Shown here: one piece after another, positions 7,684-16,489 of the stretch
Numbering within the stretch: position 1 is the stretch's first letter
Layout of the letters: the number at the start of each line of letters is the position of its first letter
NCBI RefSeq assembly: GCF_900100315.1
Contig: NZ_FNFF01000001.1
Coordinates: forward strand, 1,178,001-1,242,000
DNA: 64,000 nucleotides
DNA from: Streptomyces indicus
GTDB lineage: Bacteria > Actinomycetota > Actinomycetes > Streptomycetales > Streptomycetaceae
Direction: 5' to 3'
The notes under the pieces: generated by a model
Database searches by the model: none
Seen by the model: only the letters and a program-made list of their open reading frames with translations
What the model was told of the DNA's origin: nothing
Position numbers and translations under genes: made by a program

Positions 7684-8343
7684 TCAGCCGCCGTTCACGA
7701 ACTGCCGCGCCAGCGCCTGCCCGAGCCGCACCGCCTCACGGTGGCTCTCGATGGGCCGCACGCGCGAGTCGCGGAAGAAGATGTACGTGGCTCCGCCGTC
7801 GGCGCCCCCGTGCACCGGATGCGGGTCGATGCCGAGGGCGCGGGCCGTGGCGTACGAAGCCTCGCCGATGAGGTCGGTCGGACCCGTGTCGCCCACGACC
7901 GCGTACTGCACCTTGCCGCGGTAGATCACGGCGACGACTCCCCCGCCGTGCACGCCCCACTTGCGGTGGTCCCAGGCCTTGCTCGCGCCGGGCACGACCA
8001 CGTACGGCAGCGCGGCGGAGTCGAGTTGGCGGCCGGCCGAGTCCTGGAAGGCGGTGGTGGGCTGGAAGTACGGGTCGGTCTTCTTGCTGCAGGCCCGGCT
8101 CGGGCGGCCGTCGCAGTCGATGTCGAGGTCGGCCTTCCAGAACACGACGCCCTTGCCGCCGCACACCGGGATGTCCGCCCGTGCCCCGGCGTCCGTACGG
8201 AAGCGTCCCGCGGAGACGGGACGGCAGTCGCGCACCTTCGACAGGAGCGCGTCCGCCGCCACCGACCCTTCCTGCGCGCTCGCCGGCGGGAGCGCCGCGG
8301 CCAGGAGCACCGGGGCGAGTACGGCGGGAAGGACTGCACGCAA
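7684..8343 (-). CDS. Secreted GH75 chitosanase
   Basis: The 219-residue product has a signal peptide (LPAVLAPVLLAAALPPASAQ) and the compact GH75 domain. Diagnostic parts are DIPVCGGKGVVFWKADLDID, a CDG motif, TDPYFQPTTAFQDS, LPYVVVPG, YAVVGDTGPTDLIGEASYA and PHPVHGGADGGATYIFF. Asp152 and Glu161 are spaced as the catalytic pair of characterised GH75 chitosanases (Asp160/Glu169 in the Aspergillus fumigatus enzyme). It should cleave chitosan outside the cell. It is a single gene, convergent with the aminopeptidase gene (24 bp apart) and divergent from the membrane protein gene. Confidence 0.9.
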   Translation of the reverse strand: MRAVLPAVLAPVLLAAALPPASAQEGSVAADALLSKVRDCRPVSAGRFRTDAGARADIPVCGGKGVVFWKADLDIDCDGRPSRACSKKTDPYFQPTTAFQDSAGRQLDSAALPYVVVPGASKAWDHRKWGVHGGGVVAVIYRGKVQYAVVGDTGPTDLIGEASYATARALGIDPHPVHGGADGGATYIFFRDSRVRPIESHREAVRLGQALARQFVNGG

Positions 8344-8509
8344 GGGACCACTCCTCGGACGCGGGCGGGACGGGCCGGCTCGGTACGCCGCAGGGGCCGG
8401 CGCACACCCGGCCCACCTTCACCGACGCCCGTCCGCCTCGCACCTTTTGCTGCCCCGGTCCGCACCTGCCGCCTGCCCGGATCATCCCTTTCACCTCCCC
8501 GTCGGCCCC

Positions 8510-8541
8510 GTGTCCCGACGTGTCGCACCTTGCCGGGACAC
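8510..8541. promoter_or_regulatory. Inverted repeat in divergent intergenic region
   Basis: GTGTCCCG and CGGGACAC are perfect 8-bp arms separated by 16 nt, in the 272-bp space between the chitosanase gene and the divergent membrane-protein gene. It could be a regulator site for either gene; no known consensus is recognised. The rest of this space holds nothing else I can support. Confidence 0.3.
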
Positions 8542-8615
8542 ACCCTCGGTGGCCGCGGAAAAGACGCCGGGGGACCCTCGAACAGAGGTCCGCAGGCCCG
8601 CTAGAGTGCGCGCCC

Positions 8616-9368
8616 ATGAGTGAAGCCCTGCGCATAGTCGTCATCGCCGCGGCCGTCGCCGTGGTCGCGGTCGCCCTCGGCTGGTACGCCCGTACGTACT
8701 TCTGGCGCCGCAAGCTCAGACGCAAGCAGGCCTTCTTCGGCCTCCCGCAGAACTCCGAGTCGCTGCTCGTCGTGAACCGCGACGCGGGCGGCCCGGACCT
8801 GATGATCTCGCGCAACGACGTGTTCGCGCTGCTCGAACTCTCCGCCCTGATCAAGGACTGCGGCGCGCACGCCCAGCTCATCACGCACGACTCGGCCCAG
8901 CAGGGCTTCGGCGAGCGCACCGAGTTCTGCGTCGGCGGCCCCTCGTCGAACCGCCGGATGGCCGCCCACATGCACTCGCTGCTGCCCGGCGTCCGCGTCA
9001 ACACCGACCCCGAGCCCGGCCCCGACCGCGGCGCCTTCCAGATCGGCTCCGAGCGCTACCGCATGGAGCCCGGCATCACGGAGTACGTGATCCTCGCCCG
9101 GCTCACCGCGGGCCAGGGCCGCGAGGCCCGCCCGGTGTTCCTCTTCTGCGGCCAGCGCGCCGTCACCAACCAGGCGGCCACGCGCTACCTCGCCAAGCAT
9201 CACGAGCGCCTGACCCGCAAGTACGGCGGCAACTCCTTCGTGCTGCTCCTGAAGGTGGTCAACTCCCAGGCGTACGGCCCGGACGTGGTCGAGCTGGTCG
9301 CGGACGTGACGCGCGCGGCCCAGGAGCAGGCCCCCGCCCCGAAGAACTCGCACCGGGCGAAGTCCTAG
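8616..9368 (+). CDS. Membrane-anchored protein of unknown function
   Basis: The 250-residue product has one N-terminal membrane segment (RIVVIAAAVAVVAVALGWYA) followed by a basic stretch (RRKLRRKQ) that should keep the rest in the cytoplasm. The soluble domain has a nucleotide-like or Rossmann-like alternation: SRNDVFALLELSALIKDCGA, HAQLITHDSA, ERTEFCVGGPSSNRRM and PVFLFCGQRAVTNQAATRY. It resembles conserved Streptomyces proteins of unknown role; the last two motifs suggest a ligand pocket, but this is inference. ATG 8616 is used because it directly precedes the membrane helix. No operon partner is evident. Confidence 0.8.
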   Translation: MSEALRIVVIAAAVAVVAVALGWYARTYFWRRKLRRKQAFFGLPQNSESLLVVNRDAGGPDLMISRNDVFALLELSALIKDCGAHAQLITHDSAQQGFGERTEFCVGGPSSNRRMAAHMHSLLPGVRVNTDPEPGPDRGAFQIGSERYRMEPGITEYVILARLTAGQGREARPVFLFCGQRAVTNQAATRYLAKHHERLTRKYGGNSFVLLLKVVNSQAYGPDVVELVADVTRAAQEQAPAPKNSHRAKS

Positions 9369-9545
9369 CACCGCCCGCGCCTGCGCATGCCGGGACTTTC
9401 GTCCCGCACCGCATGCCGAAAGCCACCTCCTCGCACTCCGGCGTCCGCGTCTGCCCGAATTACCGAGATTTTTCCCGGCAATTCGCAACCACACGAGCGA
9501 CTTCCGACTCCTCCCCCAGGAACAGCACCACTGGAGGAGGACCCT

Positions 9546-10745
9546 GTGAGCCGCACCCGCCGTCACCCCCTGCCCCGCACGGCCCGGATCGCCGCGCTCG
9601 CCGGCACCTCGATGCTCGCGGTCGCCCTCAGCGCCTGTTCGGGCGGCGGAGGCGACGGCAAGGGCGCGCTCGGCGCCGACGCCGGCGCGAAGGTCGCGGT
9701 GAACCTCACCGGCGACAACGCGAAGGCCGGGGAGCAGGTCAAGGTCACCGCCACCGAGGGCACCCTCGAGAACGTCTCCGTGAAGGACGGCGAGGGCGAC
9801 GCGCTCGCCGGGAAGATAGCGGGCGACGGCAGGACCTGGACCTCGGACCGCGTGGCCGCGCCCGGCACCACGTACACGGTCGAGACGAAGGACGACCGGG
9901 GCCGCACCGGCACGCAGCGGTTCGCCACACAGCAGGCCGGCAAGGTCAACAAGCTGGACTTCAACTTCAAGGCCGGTTCCACCGTCGGCACCGCCATGCC
10001 GGTCTCCATCACCTTCGACCACCCGGTCAAGAACAAGGCGGCGGTGGAGAAGCAGCTGAAGCTCACCACCGACAACGGCACCAAGGGCTCCTGGGGCTGG
10101 TACCAGGACCAGGCCGGCCGCCAGCGCGTGGACTGGCGCCCGCAGACGTACTGGAAGCCCGGCACGAAGGTGAAGCTGGACGCCGACCTGAAGGGCGTGG
10201 ACTCGGGCGCGGACGGCGGCTGGTTCGTCCGTGATTACGACAACACCTTCACCATCGGCAAGGACCAGCAGGTCGAGGTCGACCTCGACAGCAAGCGGCT
10301 GCAGCTCGTACGGGACGGCCAGGTGGTCAAGTCCATTCCGGTGGCGGCCGGTACGCCCGGCGGCGAGAAGGCCTCCTGGGACGGGAAGATGGTGCTGATG
10401 CGCAAGGAGGGCACCATCCGGATGACCTCGCAGTCGGTGGGCCTGGGCGACGCCTACGACAAGATGGTGCGCGACTCGATGCGCCTGACGGACTCGGGCA
10501 TGTACGTGCACGCGGCCCCGTGGAACGCGGGCAACTACGGCCGGGTCAACAACAGTTCGGGCTGCGTGGGCATGAGCGACGCCGACGCCGACTGGCTGTA
10601 CGCGCAGGTGCAGCCGGGCGACCTGGTGGAGGTCACGGGCCCGGGCTCGAAGGGCCAGGCGAAGCTGGGCAACGGCTACGCGGAGTGGAACATGAGCTGG
10701 ACCGCCTGGCAGAAGCTCAGCGCGCTCACCCCGGGGACCCACTGA
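9546..10745 (+). CDS. Lipoprotein L,D-transpeptidase (YkuD domain)
   Basis: The 399-residue product has a lipoprotein signal ending ALSAC, with Cys31 as lipidation site, then Ig-like domains (about 45-260) and a C-terminal YkuD domain, the layout of mycobacterial LdtMt2. It should make 3-3 cross-links in peptidoglycan outside the membrane. The active-site region is VHAAPWNAG followed by NNSSGCVGMS. His322 and the nucleophile Cys340 are present, but the His of the common SHGC motif is Ser338. The GTG at 9546 follows GGAGGAGG with good spacing; the longer frame from 9387 is rejected because it would bury the signal peptide. Confidence 0.9.
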   Translation: MSRTRRHPLPRTARIAALAGTSMLAVALSACSGGGGDGKGALGADAGAKVAVNLTGDNAKAGEQVKVTATEGTLENVSVKDGEGDALAGKIAGDGRTWTSDRVAAPGTTYTVETKDDRGRTGTQRFATQQAGKVNKLDFNFKAGSTVGTAMPVSITFDHPVKNKAAVEKQLKLTTDNGTKGSWGWYQDQAGRQRVDWRPQTYWKPGTKVKLDADLKGVDSGADGGWFVRDYDNTFTIGKDQQVEVDLDSKRLQLVRDGQVVKSIPVAAGTPGGEKASWDGKMVLMRKEGTIRMTSQSVGLGDAYDKMVRDSMRLTDSGMYVHAAPWNAGNYGRVNNSSGCVGMSDADADWLYAQVQPGDLVEVTGPGSKGQAKLGNGYAEWNMSWTAWQKLSALTPGTH

Positions 10746-10800
10746 TCTTCAACCCCCGGTAGCTCACCGATCTTCAACCCTCCGGGATCCTACTGATCTT
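10741..10800 (+). repeat. Three imperfect repeats of A[CT]GATCTTC at about 25-bp spacing
   Basis: ACTGATCTTCAACC (10741), ACCGATCTTCAACC (10766) and ACTGATCTTTACC (10792) recur at 25- and 26-nt steps, beginning at the stop codon of the L,D-transpeptidase gene and running into the promoter region of the next gene. Their purpose is unknown. Confidence 0.55.
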
Positions 10801-10825
10801 TACCATCGCGTAACTTACCGACGGG

Positions 10826-10858
10826 TTACCTCCGGTAATGAACTGACGTTACCGTCAG
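10826..10858. promoter_or_regulatory. Two inverted repeats upstream of the CocE-type hydrolase
   Basis: TTACC-tcc-GGTAA (10826-10838) and CTGACG-ttac-CGTCAG (10843-10858, perfect 6-bp arms) sit side by side, ending 34 nt before the GTG start of the secreted hydrolase. Their position suits operators overlapping a promoter. No known regulator is recognised. Confidence 0.42.
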
Positions 10859-10892
10859 GTCACTTTGCACTGACACGAGTGAGGAGTGACCC

Positions 10893-12485
10893 GTGGGACT
10901 TCCCCGCAGAGCCCTGCGCACCACCTCGATCAGCTCGCTCTCCGCGGCCCTCGTCGCGGGCGCCGCCTTCGGTCTGGCCCCCGCCACGGCGGCCGCGGCG
11001 CCCGCGACACAGGCCGCGCAGGCGGCGGATGTACGGTTCGTCGACATCCCCGGCGACGGCGGCACCGTACTCAAGGGCAACGTCTTCAGCCCGTCCGGCG
11101 CCCAGCCCGGCCAGAAGTTCCCGGCGATCGTGCTGCCCACCAGCTGGGCCGTGCCGCAGATCGAGTACATCGCGCAGGCCCAGAAGCTCGCCGACTCCGG
11201 CTATGTCGTGGTGAGTTACAACTCCCGCGGCTTCTGGCAGTCCGGCGGGAACATCGAGGTGGCCGGCCCTCCGGACATCGCCGACGCCTCCCGCGTCATC
11301 GACTGGACCATCGCCAACACCGCCGCCGACCCCGACAAGATCGGCATGGCGGGCGTCTCCTACGGCGCCGGCATCTCACTGCTCGCCGCCGCCCACGACA
11401 AGCGCGTGAAGGCGGTCGGCGCGATCAGCGGCTGGGCCGACCTGATCGAATCGATCTACTCGGGCCGCACCCAGCACTCCATGGCCGCCGGCCTGCTCAC
11501 CGGCGCCGGCTTCCTCACAGGCCGCCCGAGCCCCGAACTCCAGCAGATCATGAAGGACTTCCTCGGCTCGAACCTGGCCAAGGAACAGGAGATGATCGAC
11601 TGGGGACGCAAGCGCTCCCCCGCCACGTACCTCGACCAGCTCAACGCCAACAAGCCCGCGATCATGCTGGCGAACGCGTGGGGCGACACGATCTTCCCGC
11701 CCAACCAGTACGCGAAGTTCTTCGCACAGCTCGACACCCCCAAGCGCCTGGAACTGCGCCCCGGCGACCACGCGACGGCCGAGGCCACCGGTCTGCTCGG
11801 GCTGCCCAACGACGTCTGGACCAACACCCAGCGCTGGTTCGACCACCACCTCAAGGGCGTGGACAACGACATCGACCGCGAACAGCCGGTCCAGCTCAAG
11901 TCCCGTACTTCCGGCGGCTACGAGGGCTACGCGGACTGGAAGTCGGTGGGCCCGGCGACCACGCGGATCCCGCTCAACGACACCGAGAAGCTGCTCGCGA
12001 ACGTGGACTCGGGCGCCAACGGCGGCATCGTGCTGCTCTCCAACGCCCTCGACCAGTTCCTCAAGACCCCGCCGACCGCTTCCATCCCGCTGCTCCCGCG
12101 CACCTTCGCGGCCGTCTGGCAGTCGGGGCGGTACGACAGCGCGCAGCAGATCCGCGGCACCACGAAGCTGCACACCACCGTCACCAGCACGAAGCCGAGC
12201 GGCACCCTCGTCGCGTATCTCTACGACGTGGGGCCGCTCGGCGTCGGCAAGCTGGTCTCCCACGCGCCGTACACCTTCCACGACAAGGCTCCGGGGCAGG
12301 CGTTCGGCGTGGACCTGGAGTTGTTCTCCACGGCCTACGACGTGCCTGCCGGACACAAGCTCGCGTTGGTGATCGACACGGTCGACCCGCTCTACATCGA
12401 GCACAACCCGACCGGCGCGCAGCTGACCTTCTCCTCTCCCGCGGCCGACCCGTCGTTCGTATCGGTGCCGCTGCGCGAGAAGTGA
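10893..12485 (+). CDS. Secreted alpha/beta-hydrolase, CocE/NonD (S15) type
   Basis: The 530-residue product has a signal peptide (ISSLSAALVAGAAFGLAPATAAAA), an alpha/beta-hydrolase core and a C-terminal jelly-roll of the X-Pro dipeptidyl-peptidase C-terminal type. The nucleophile elbow is GMAGVSYGAG (Ser in GVSYG); the likely acid is Asp in NAWGDTIFPP and the likely His lies in RPGDHATAE. Related enzymes are acyl, cocaine-type or peptide hydrolases; the substrate is not predictable. The GTG at 10893 follows GAGGAGTGACCC. It is a single gene, convergent with gluD, with a shared hairpin after its stop. Confidence 0.85.
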   Translation: MGLPRRALRTTSISSLSAALVAGAAFGLAPATAAAAPATQAAQAADVRFVDIPGDGGTVLKGNVFSPSGAQPGQKFPAIVLPTSWAVPQIEYIAQAQKLADSGYVVVSYNSRGFWQSGGNIEVAGPPDIADASRVIDWTIANTAADPDKIGMAGVSYGAGISLLAAAHDKRVKAVGAISGWADLIESIYSGRTQHSMAAGLLTGAGFLTGRPSPELQQIMKDFLGSNLAKEQEMIDWGRKRSPATYLDQLNANKPAIMLANAWGDTIFPPNQYAKFFAQLDTPKRLELRPGDHATAEATGLLGLPNDVWTNTQRWFDHHLKGVDNDIDREQPVQLKSRTSGGYEGYADWKSVGPATTRIPLNDTEKLLANVDSGANGGIVLLSNALDQFLKTPPTASIPLLPRTFAAVWQSGRYDSAQQIRGTTKLHTTVTSTKPSGTLVAYLYDVGPLGVGKLVSHAPYTFHDKAPGQAFGVDLELFSTAYDVPAGHKLALVIDTVDPLYIEHNPTGAQLTFSSPAADPSFVSVPLREK

Positions 12486-12491
12486 TCTCCG

Positions 12492-12539
12492 GCTGCTGCC
12501 GGGTGGGGTGCTCCGTGCTACTGCCTCCCCGGCAGCAGC
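12492..12539. terminator. Convergent-gene hairpin
   Basis: GCTGCTGCCGGG and CCCGGCAGCAGC form perfect 12-bp arms with a 24-nt loop, starting 7 nt after the hydrolase stop. The right arm encodes the last residues of GluD. It is a likely bidirectional intrinsic terminator; it lacks a T tract, as is common in Streptomyces. Confidence 0.55.
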
Positions 12540-13387
12540 GTCCCTGGTTCGGCCGGTGCGACATCCACGGCCTCGACCTTCGGGTTGCGCTGCTGTCGTC
12601 TGGACACCCAGGTGGCGAACCAGGACAGGAGCATGCACATCCCGATGTAGATCGGCGAGATCACCATCACCACGGGGATGAACGGCAGATCGTAGTCGAG
12701 ATTCGACGCGATCAGCTTGCCCGCGTGGAGGAACTCCTCGTAGGTGATGAGGTAGCCGAGCGAGGTGTCCTTGAGGGCCACCACGAGCTGGCTGATGATG
12801 GCGGGCAGCATGGCGCGCAGCGCCTGCGGCCCGAGCACGTAGCTCATCACCTGCGTCTTGCGCATCCCGAGGGCGTACGCGGCCTCGCGCTGCCCGCGCT
12901 CCACCGAGTTGACGCCCGAGCGGAACACCTCGGCGAGCACCGAGCCGTTGTAGAGCGTCAGACCGGTGACGAGCGCGGGCAGCGGCTGGACCTTCAGGGC
13001 CACGAACACGAAGAAGATCATCACCAGGACCGGCATGGCCCGGAAGAACTCCACGATCAGCGTGGCCAGCCAGCGCACCGGCTTGTGGTCCGAGAGCCGC
13101 CCGACGGCGAGGATCGCACCGAGGACCAGCGAGAGCACCGCGGCGATCGCGAAGGCCTTGAGCGTGTTGCCGAGGCCCTTGAGCAGGAGCTCCTGGATTC
13201 CCTTGTACGTGAAGGGGTTCCACTTGGCCGCGGTGAACTGGTCGGTGTCGAACAGGAGATAGAGGATCCAGCCGACGACCGCCGCGATGAGCACCGTGGA
13301 CAGGACGCCGTAGAGCATGTGGCGCCGTTCGGCCTTGGGGCCCGGGATGTCGTAGAGGGCGGTGGAGCTGTGGTCGAGGGCTTTCAT
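12518..13387 (-). CDS. gluD: Glutamate ABC transporter permease GluD
   Basis: The 289-residue product is a polar-amino-acid ABC permease (HisM family). It has an N-terminal membrane helix (LSTVLIAAVVGWILYLLF), the core helices, and the cytoplasmic EAA loop (REAAYALGMRKTQVMSYVLG) that contacts the ATPase GluA. Together with GluC it forms the membrane channel for glutamate uptake. The ATG at 13387 overlaps the gluC stop by 4 nt (ATGA), so the two subunits are translationally coupled. Its 3' end overlaps a convergent hairpin. Confidence 0.94.
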   Translation of the reverse strand: MKALDHSSTALYDIPGPKAERRHMLYGVLSTVLIAAVVGWILYLLFDTDQFTAAKWNPFTYKGIQELLLKGLGNTLKAFAIAAVLSLVLGAILAVGRLSDHKPVRWLATLIVEFFRAMPVLVMIFFVFVALKVQPLPALVTGLTLYNGSVLAEVFRSGVNSVERGQREAAYALGMRKTQVMSYVLGPQALRAMLPAIISQLVVALKDTSLGYLITYEEFLHAGKLIASNLDYDLPFIPVVMVISPIYIGMCMLLSWFATWVSRRQQRNPKVEAVDVAPAEPGTLLPGRQ

Positions 13388-14028
13388 CGGGCGACCCCCC
13401 AGCGCTTTTCAAGGACGTTGAAGAGCGCGCTGATGGTGAGAGTGATGATCAGGTAGCCGACGGCGATCCAGACGAAGGTCCAGATGATGCTGTAGCCCAG
13501 CTCGTTGAGCGTGCGATACGTGCCGAGCAGTTCGGTGACGCTGAAGGCGCCGGCGATCGCGGAGTTCTTGGCGAGCGCGATCAGGTTGGAGCCCACCGGC
13601 GGGATCACCGAGCGGAAGGCCTGCGGCAGGATCACCTGCGACAGCGTCTGTCCGAAGCTCATCCCGAGGCTGCGGGCCGCCTCGCCCTGCCCCTTGGGCA
13701 CGGTGTTGATGCCCGAGCGCAGCGCCTCGCAGATGAACGCCGAGGTGTAGCAGCCGAGCGCCAGCACCGCGAACACCTTGAAGGGCAGCACGAGTCCGAA
13801 GCGCGGCAGGCCGAGCAGCACCGCGAAGAACAGCAGCGTCAGCGGGGTGTTGCGCAGGACGGTGACCCAGACCGTGCCGAAGACCCGGAAGGAGCCCACG
13901 GGCGCGACCCGGAAGGACGCCATGATGAAGCCGAGCACGAGGGCCAGGACCGAGGCGTAGACGGTCAGTTCGACCGTGCCGAGGAAGCCCTCGCCGTAGG
14001 TGGAGAAGTTCTCCGTCAGTACGTTCAT
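13384..14028 (-). CDS. gluC: Glutamate ABC transporter permease GluC
   Basis: The 214-residue product is the shorter HisM-type permease. It contains three clear core helices (ELTVYASVLALVLGFIMASF, PLTLLFFAVLLGLPRF, FVWIAVGYLIITLTISALF) and the EAA loop GEAARSLGMSFGQTLSQVIL. It partners GluD in the membrane. It follows gluB with a 10-nt gap and overlaps gluD by 4 nt, giving the order gluA-gluB-gluC-gluD on the minus strand. Confidence 0.94.
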   Translation of the reverse strand: MNVLTENFSTYGEGFLGTVELTVYASVLALVLGFIMASFRVAPVGSFRVFGTVWVTVLRNTPLTLLFFAVLLGLPRFGLVLPFKVFAVLALGCYTSAFICEALRSGINTVPKGQGEAARSLGMSFGQTLSQVILPQAFRSVIPPVGSNLIALAKNSAIAGAFSVTELLGTYRTLNELGYSIIWTFVWIAVGYLIITLTISALFNVLEKRWGVAR

Positions 14029-14038
14029 GCCGGCCCCC

Positions 14039-14944
14039 TCAGCTCGCCGGGTAGCGGTCGATGGGCGGGGGCGTGGGCGCGGGCACTCCGGACAGGCCGA
14101 GCGTCGCGTCGTACGCCTTCTTCCAGGTGCCGTCCTTCTCGCGCGCCGCCAGGGCGTCGTCGATGGCGAACCGCAGCGCGTTGTCCCCGCGCGGGACGCC
14201 GATGCCGTACGGCTCCTCGGAGAAGGGCTTGCCGACCAGCTTCATCTCCTCGGGCAGCTTGGCCGCGTAGCCCTGGAGGATCGCGTCGTCGGTGGTGACG
14301 GCGTCGACCTGGTAGGTGAGCAGGTTGTCCACGCAGATCGAGTACGTGTCGTACGCGACGAGGACCGCCTTCGGGTAGTCGGCCTGGATGCGCTGGTACG
14401 GGGTCGAACCGGCGGCCGAGCAGACCTTCTTGCCGTCGAGGTCCTGGGGGCCGCTGATGTCCTCCTCGTCCTTGCGGACGAGCAGCCCCTGGCCGGCCAT
14501 GTAGTACGGGCCGCCGAAGCCGACGAGCTTCTTGCGGTTGTCGTTGATCGTGTAGGTGCCCACGTAGTAGTCGATCTGGCCGTTCTGGAGGGCGGTTTCG
14601 CGGTTGGCCGAGGCGATCGTGCGGAACTCGATCTTGTTCGGGTCGAAGCCGAGCGAGGCGCCGATCATCTTGGCGATCTCGATGTCGAAGCCCGAGTAGA
14701 CGCCGCTGGCCGGGTCCTTCTCGCCGAGGTAGGGCTGGTCCTCCTTGGCGCCGACGACCAGGCGCCCGCGGCGCTTGGCCTTGTTCCAGGTGCCGGAGTC
14801 GGGCAGCTGGAAGTCGGTGGCCACCTGGTACTTGGGCAGGTCCTCGGGCTTGGGGCCCTTGGTGGGCGGGGAGCCCTCCTTGCCGCAGCCGGCGGCCGCG
14901 AGGGCGGCCAGCAGCAGGGCCGCGAGCACACGTGTGGTACGCAT
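14039..14944 (-). CDS. gluB: Glutamate-binding lipoprotein GluB
   Basis: The 301-residue product has a lipoprotein signal (VLAALLLAALAAAGC, Cys20) and a family-3 solute-binding domain. It shows the ligand-site signature GFDIEIAKMIGASLGFDPNK, FRTIASANRETALQNGQIDY and a typical AAGSTPYQRI segment. It captures glutamate outside the membrane and hands it to GluCD. It lies 20 nt downstream of gluA and 10 nt upstream of gluC. No two-component gluR/gluK genes are visible next to the cluster in this window. Confidence 0.94.
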   Translation of the reverse strand: MRTTRVLAALLLAALAAAGCGKEGSPPTKGPKPEDLPKYQVATDFQLPDSGTWNKAKRRGRLVVGAKEDQPYLGEKDPASGVYSGFDIEIAKMIGASLGFDPNKIEFRTIASANRETALQNGQIDYYVGTYTINDNRKKLVGFGGPYYMAGQGLLVRKDEEDISGPQDLDGKKVCSAAGSTPYQRIQADYPKAVLVAYDTYSICVDNLLTYQVDAVTTDDAILQGYAAKLPEEMKLVGKPFSEEPYGIGVPRGDNALRFAIDDALAAREKDGTWKKAYDATLGLSGVPAPTPPPIDRYPAS

Positions 14945-14964
14945 CTGGTTCTTCCCGTCCCCCG

Positions 14965-15708
<744 letters not shown>

Positions 15709-15849
15709 GTACGGACCTGCCCACTCTCAGCTGTTCAGTCCGCGCAAACTATCCACCGCAATATGGGACTTAACAGGCGACACGCATGATTCGGGCATTA
15801 ACCGTATTTTGCTCAATGGGGTGTTGGGGGTGCGCCGCCGCGGCGCGGG
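15709..15849 (-). promoter_or_regulatory. Probable gluABCD promoter region
   Basis: This 141-bp space between gluA and the DUF6278-type gene is clearly richer in A+T than its surroundings, for example AGCAAAATACGGTTAATGCC on the coding strand. It must contain the gluA promoter, but I cannot fix a -10/-35 pair with confidence, and no clear repressor site is visible. Confidence 0.35.
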
Positions 15850-16293
15850 TCAGGCCTCCGAGGCCTCCGCGTACACCTGGGACAGCTCGGGGGCGCCGCC
15901 CACCGCCCAGTCCAGGCCCGCTTCGACGACCTGGATCTCGCGGCCGGAGGCGAGCCGGACCACCGGGTGGCCGCCGGGCCACACGTGCCACGTGGCGCCC
16001 GGCACCGTGCGCACCACGACCGTACCCAGGTAGAGACCGGCGTCGTTGCCCAGCCATGGCAGCAGCTCCGGGTCGTCGCGCCAGCGCGGGAGCAGCTGGT
16101 CGAGCGCCTCCAAAGAGGCCGGGGTGTCGTCGAGTTCGAGTCCGACGCTCTCAGCCTGCGAGCGCAGCAGGGCGCATTCGGAGAGCAGCTCGGCCACGCC
16201 CTCGGGGTCCTCCTCGAAGGCGGCCGCGAGGGGCGCATCGCTACTGTCGGCCGCGTGCTTCCTGCGCCATCGATCGACAAAAGGGATGTTCAT
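15850..16293 (-). CDS. DUF6278-like conserved protein
   Basis: The 147-residue product begins NIPFVDRWRRKHAADSS and is otherwise acidic and helical (EEDPEGVAELLSECALLRSQ, DDTPASLEALDQLLPRWRDD), then has a beta-rich end (GLYLGTVVVRTVPGATWHVW, REIQVVEAGLDWA). It resembles a conserved Streptomyces family that I recall as DUF6278; the role is unknown. ATG 16293 is chosen over 16362, since the extra 23 residues are not family-like. It is the gene immediately upstream of gluA on the same strand but separated from it by an AT-richer region. Confidence 0.72.
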   Translation of the reverse strand: MNIPFVDRWRRKHAADSSDAPLAAAFEEDPEGVAELLSECALLRSQAESVGLELDDTPASLEALDQLLPRWRDDPELLPWLGNDAGLYLGTVVVRTVPGATWHVWPGGHPVVRLASGREIQVVEAGLDWAVGGAPELSQVYAEASEA

Positions 16294-16391
16294 AAGCCAA
16301 GCCTCGCATCCGTGGCGGCGGGGCACCACAGGGCGCGCGGGCCGATCTTGGCACTCGCACATGTGCTCGTTCCGTGGTCGTTCCTCCTTGA

Positions 16392-16424
16392 ATTCAGGGC
16401 GAGTTCAGACCAAGGTCATTGACG
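16392..16424 (+). promoter_or_regulatory. Possible PHO box
   Basis: ATTCA, GTTCA and GGTCA occur at exact 11-nt steps (16392, 16403, 16414), the spacing and core of the Streptomyces PhoP direct-repeat unit GTTCAYY. The run ends about 65 nt before the start of the secreted SGNH hydrolase gene. The match is partial in each unit. Confidence 0.3.
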
Positions 16425-16489
16425 CGTTCCTGCCACCGCCTTGGCTTCGGGGCGCACCGGTCGTCATGCCGTCAACGGAAGGAGTCTTC

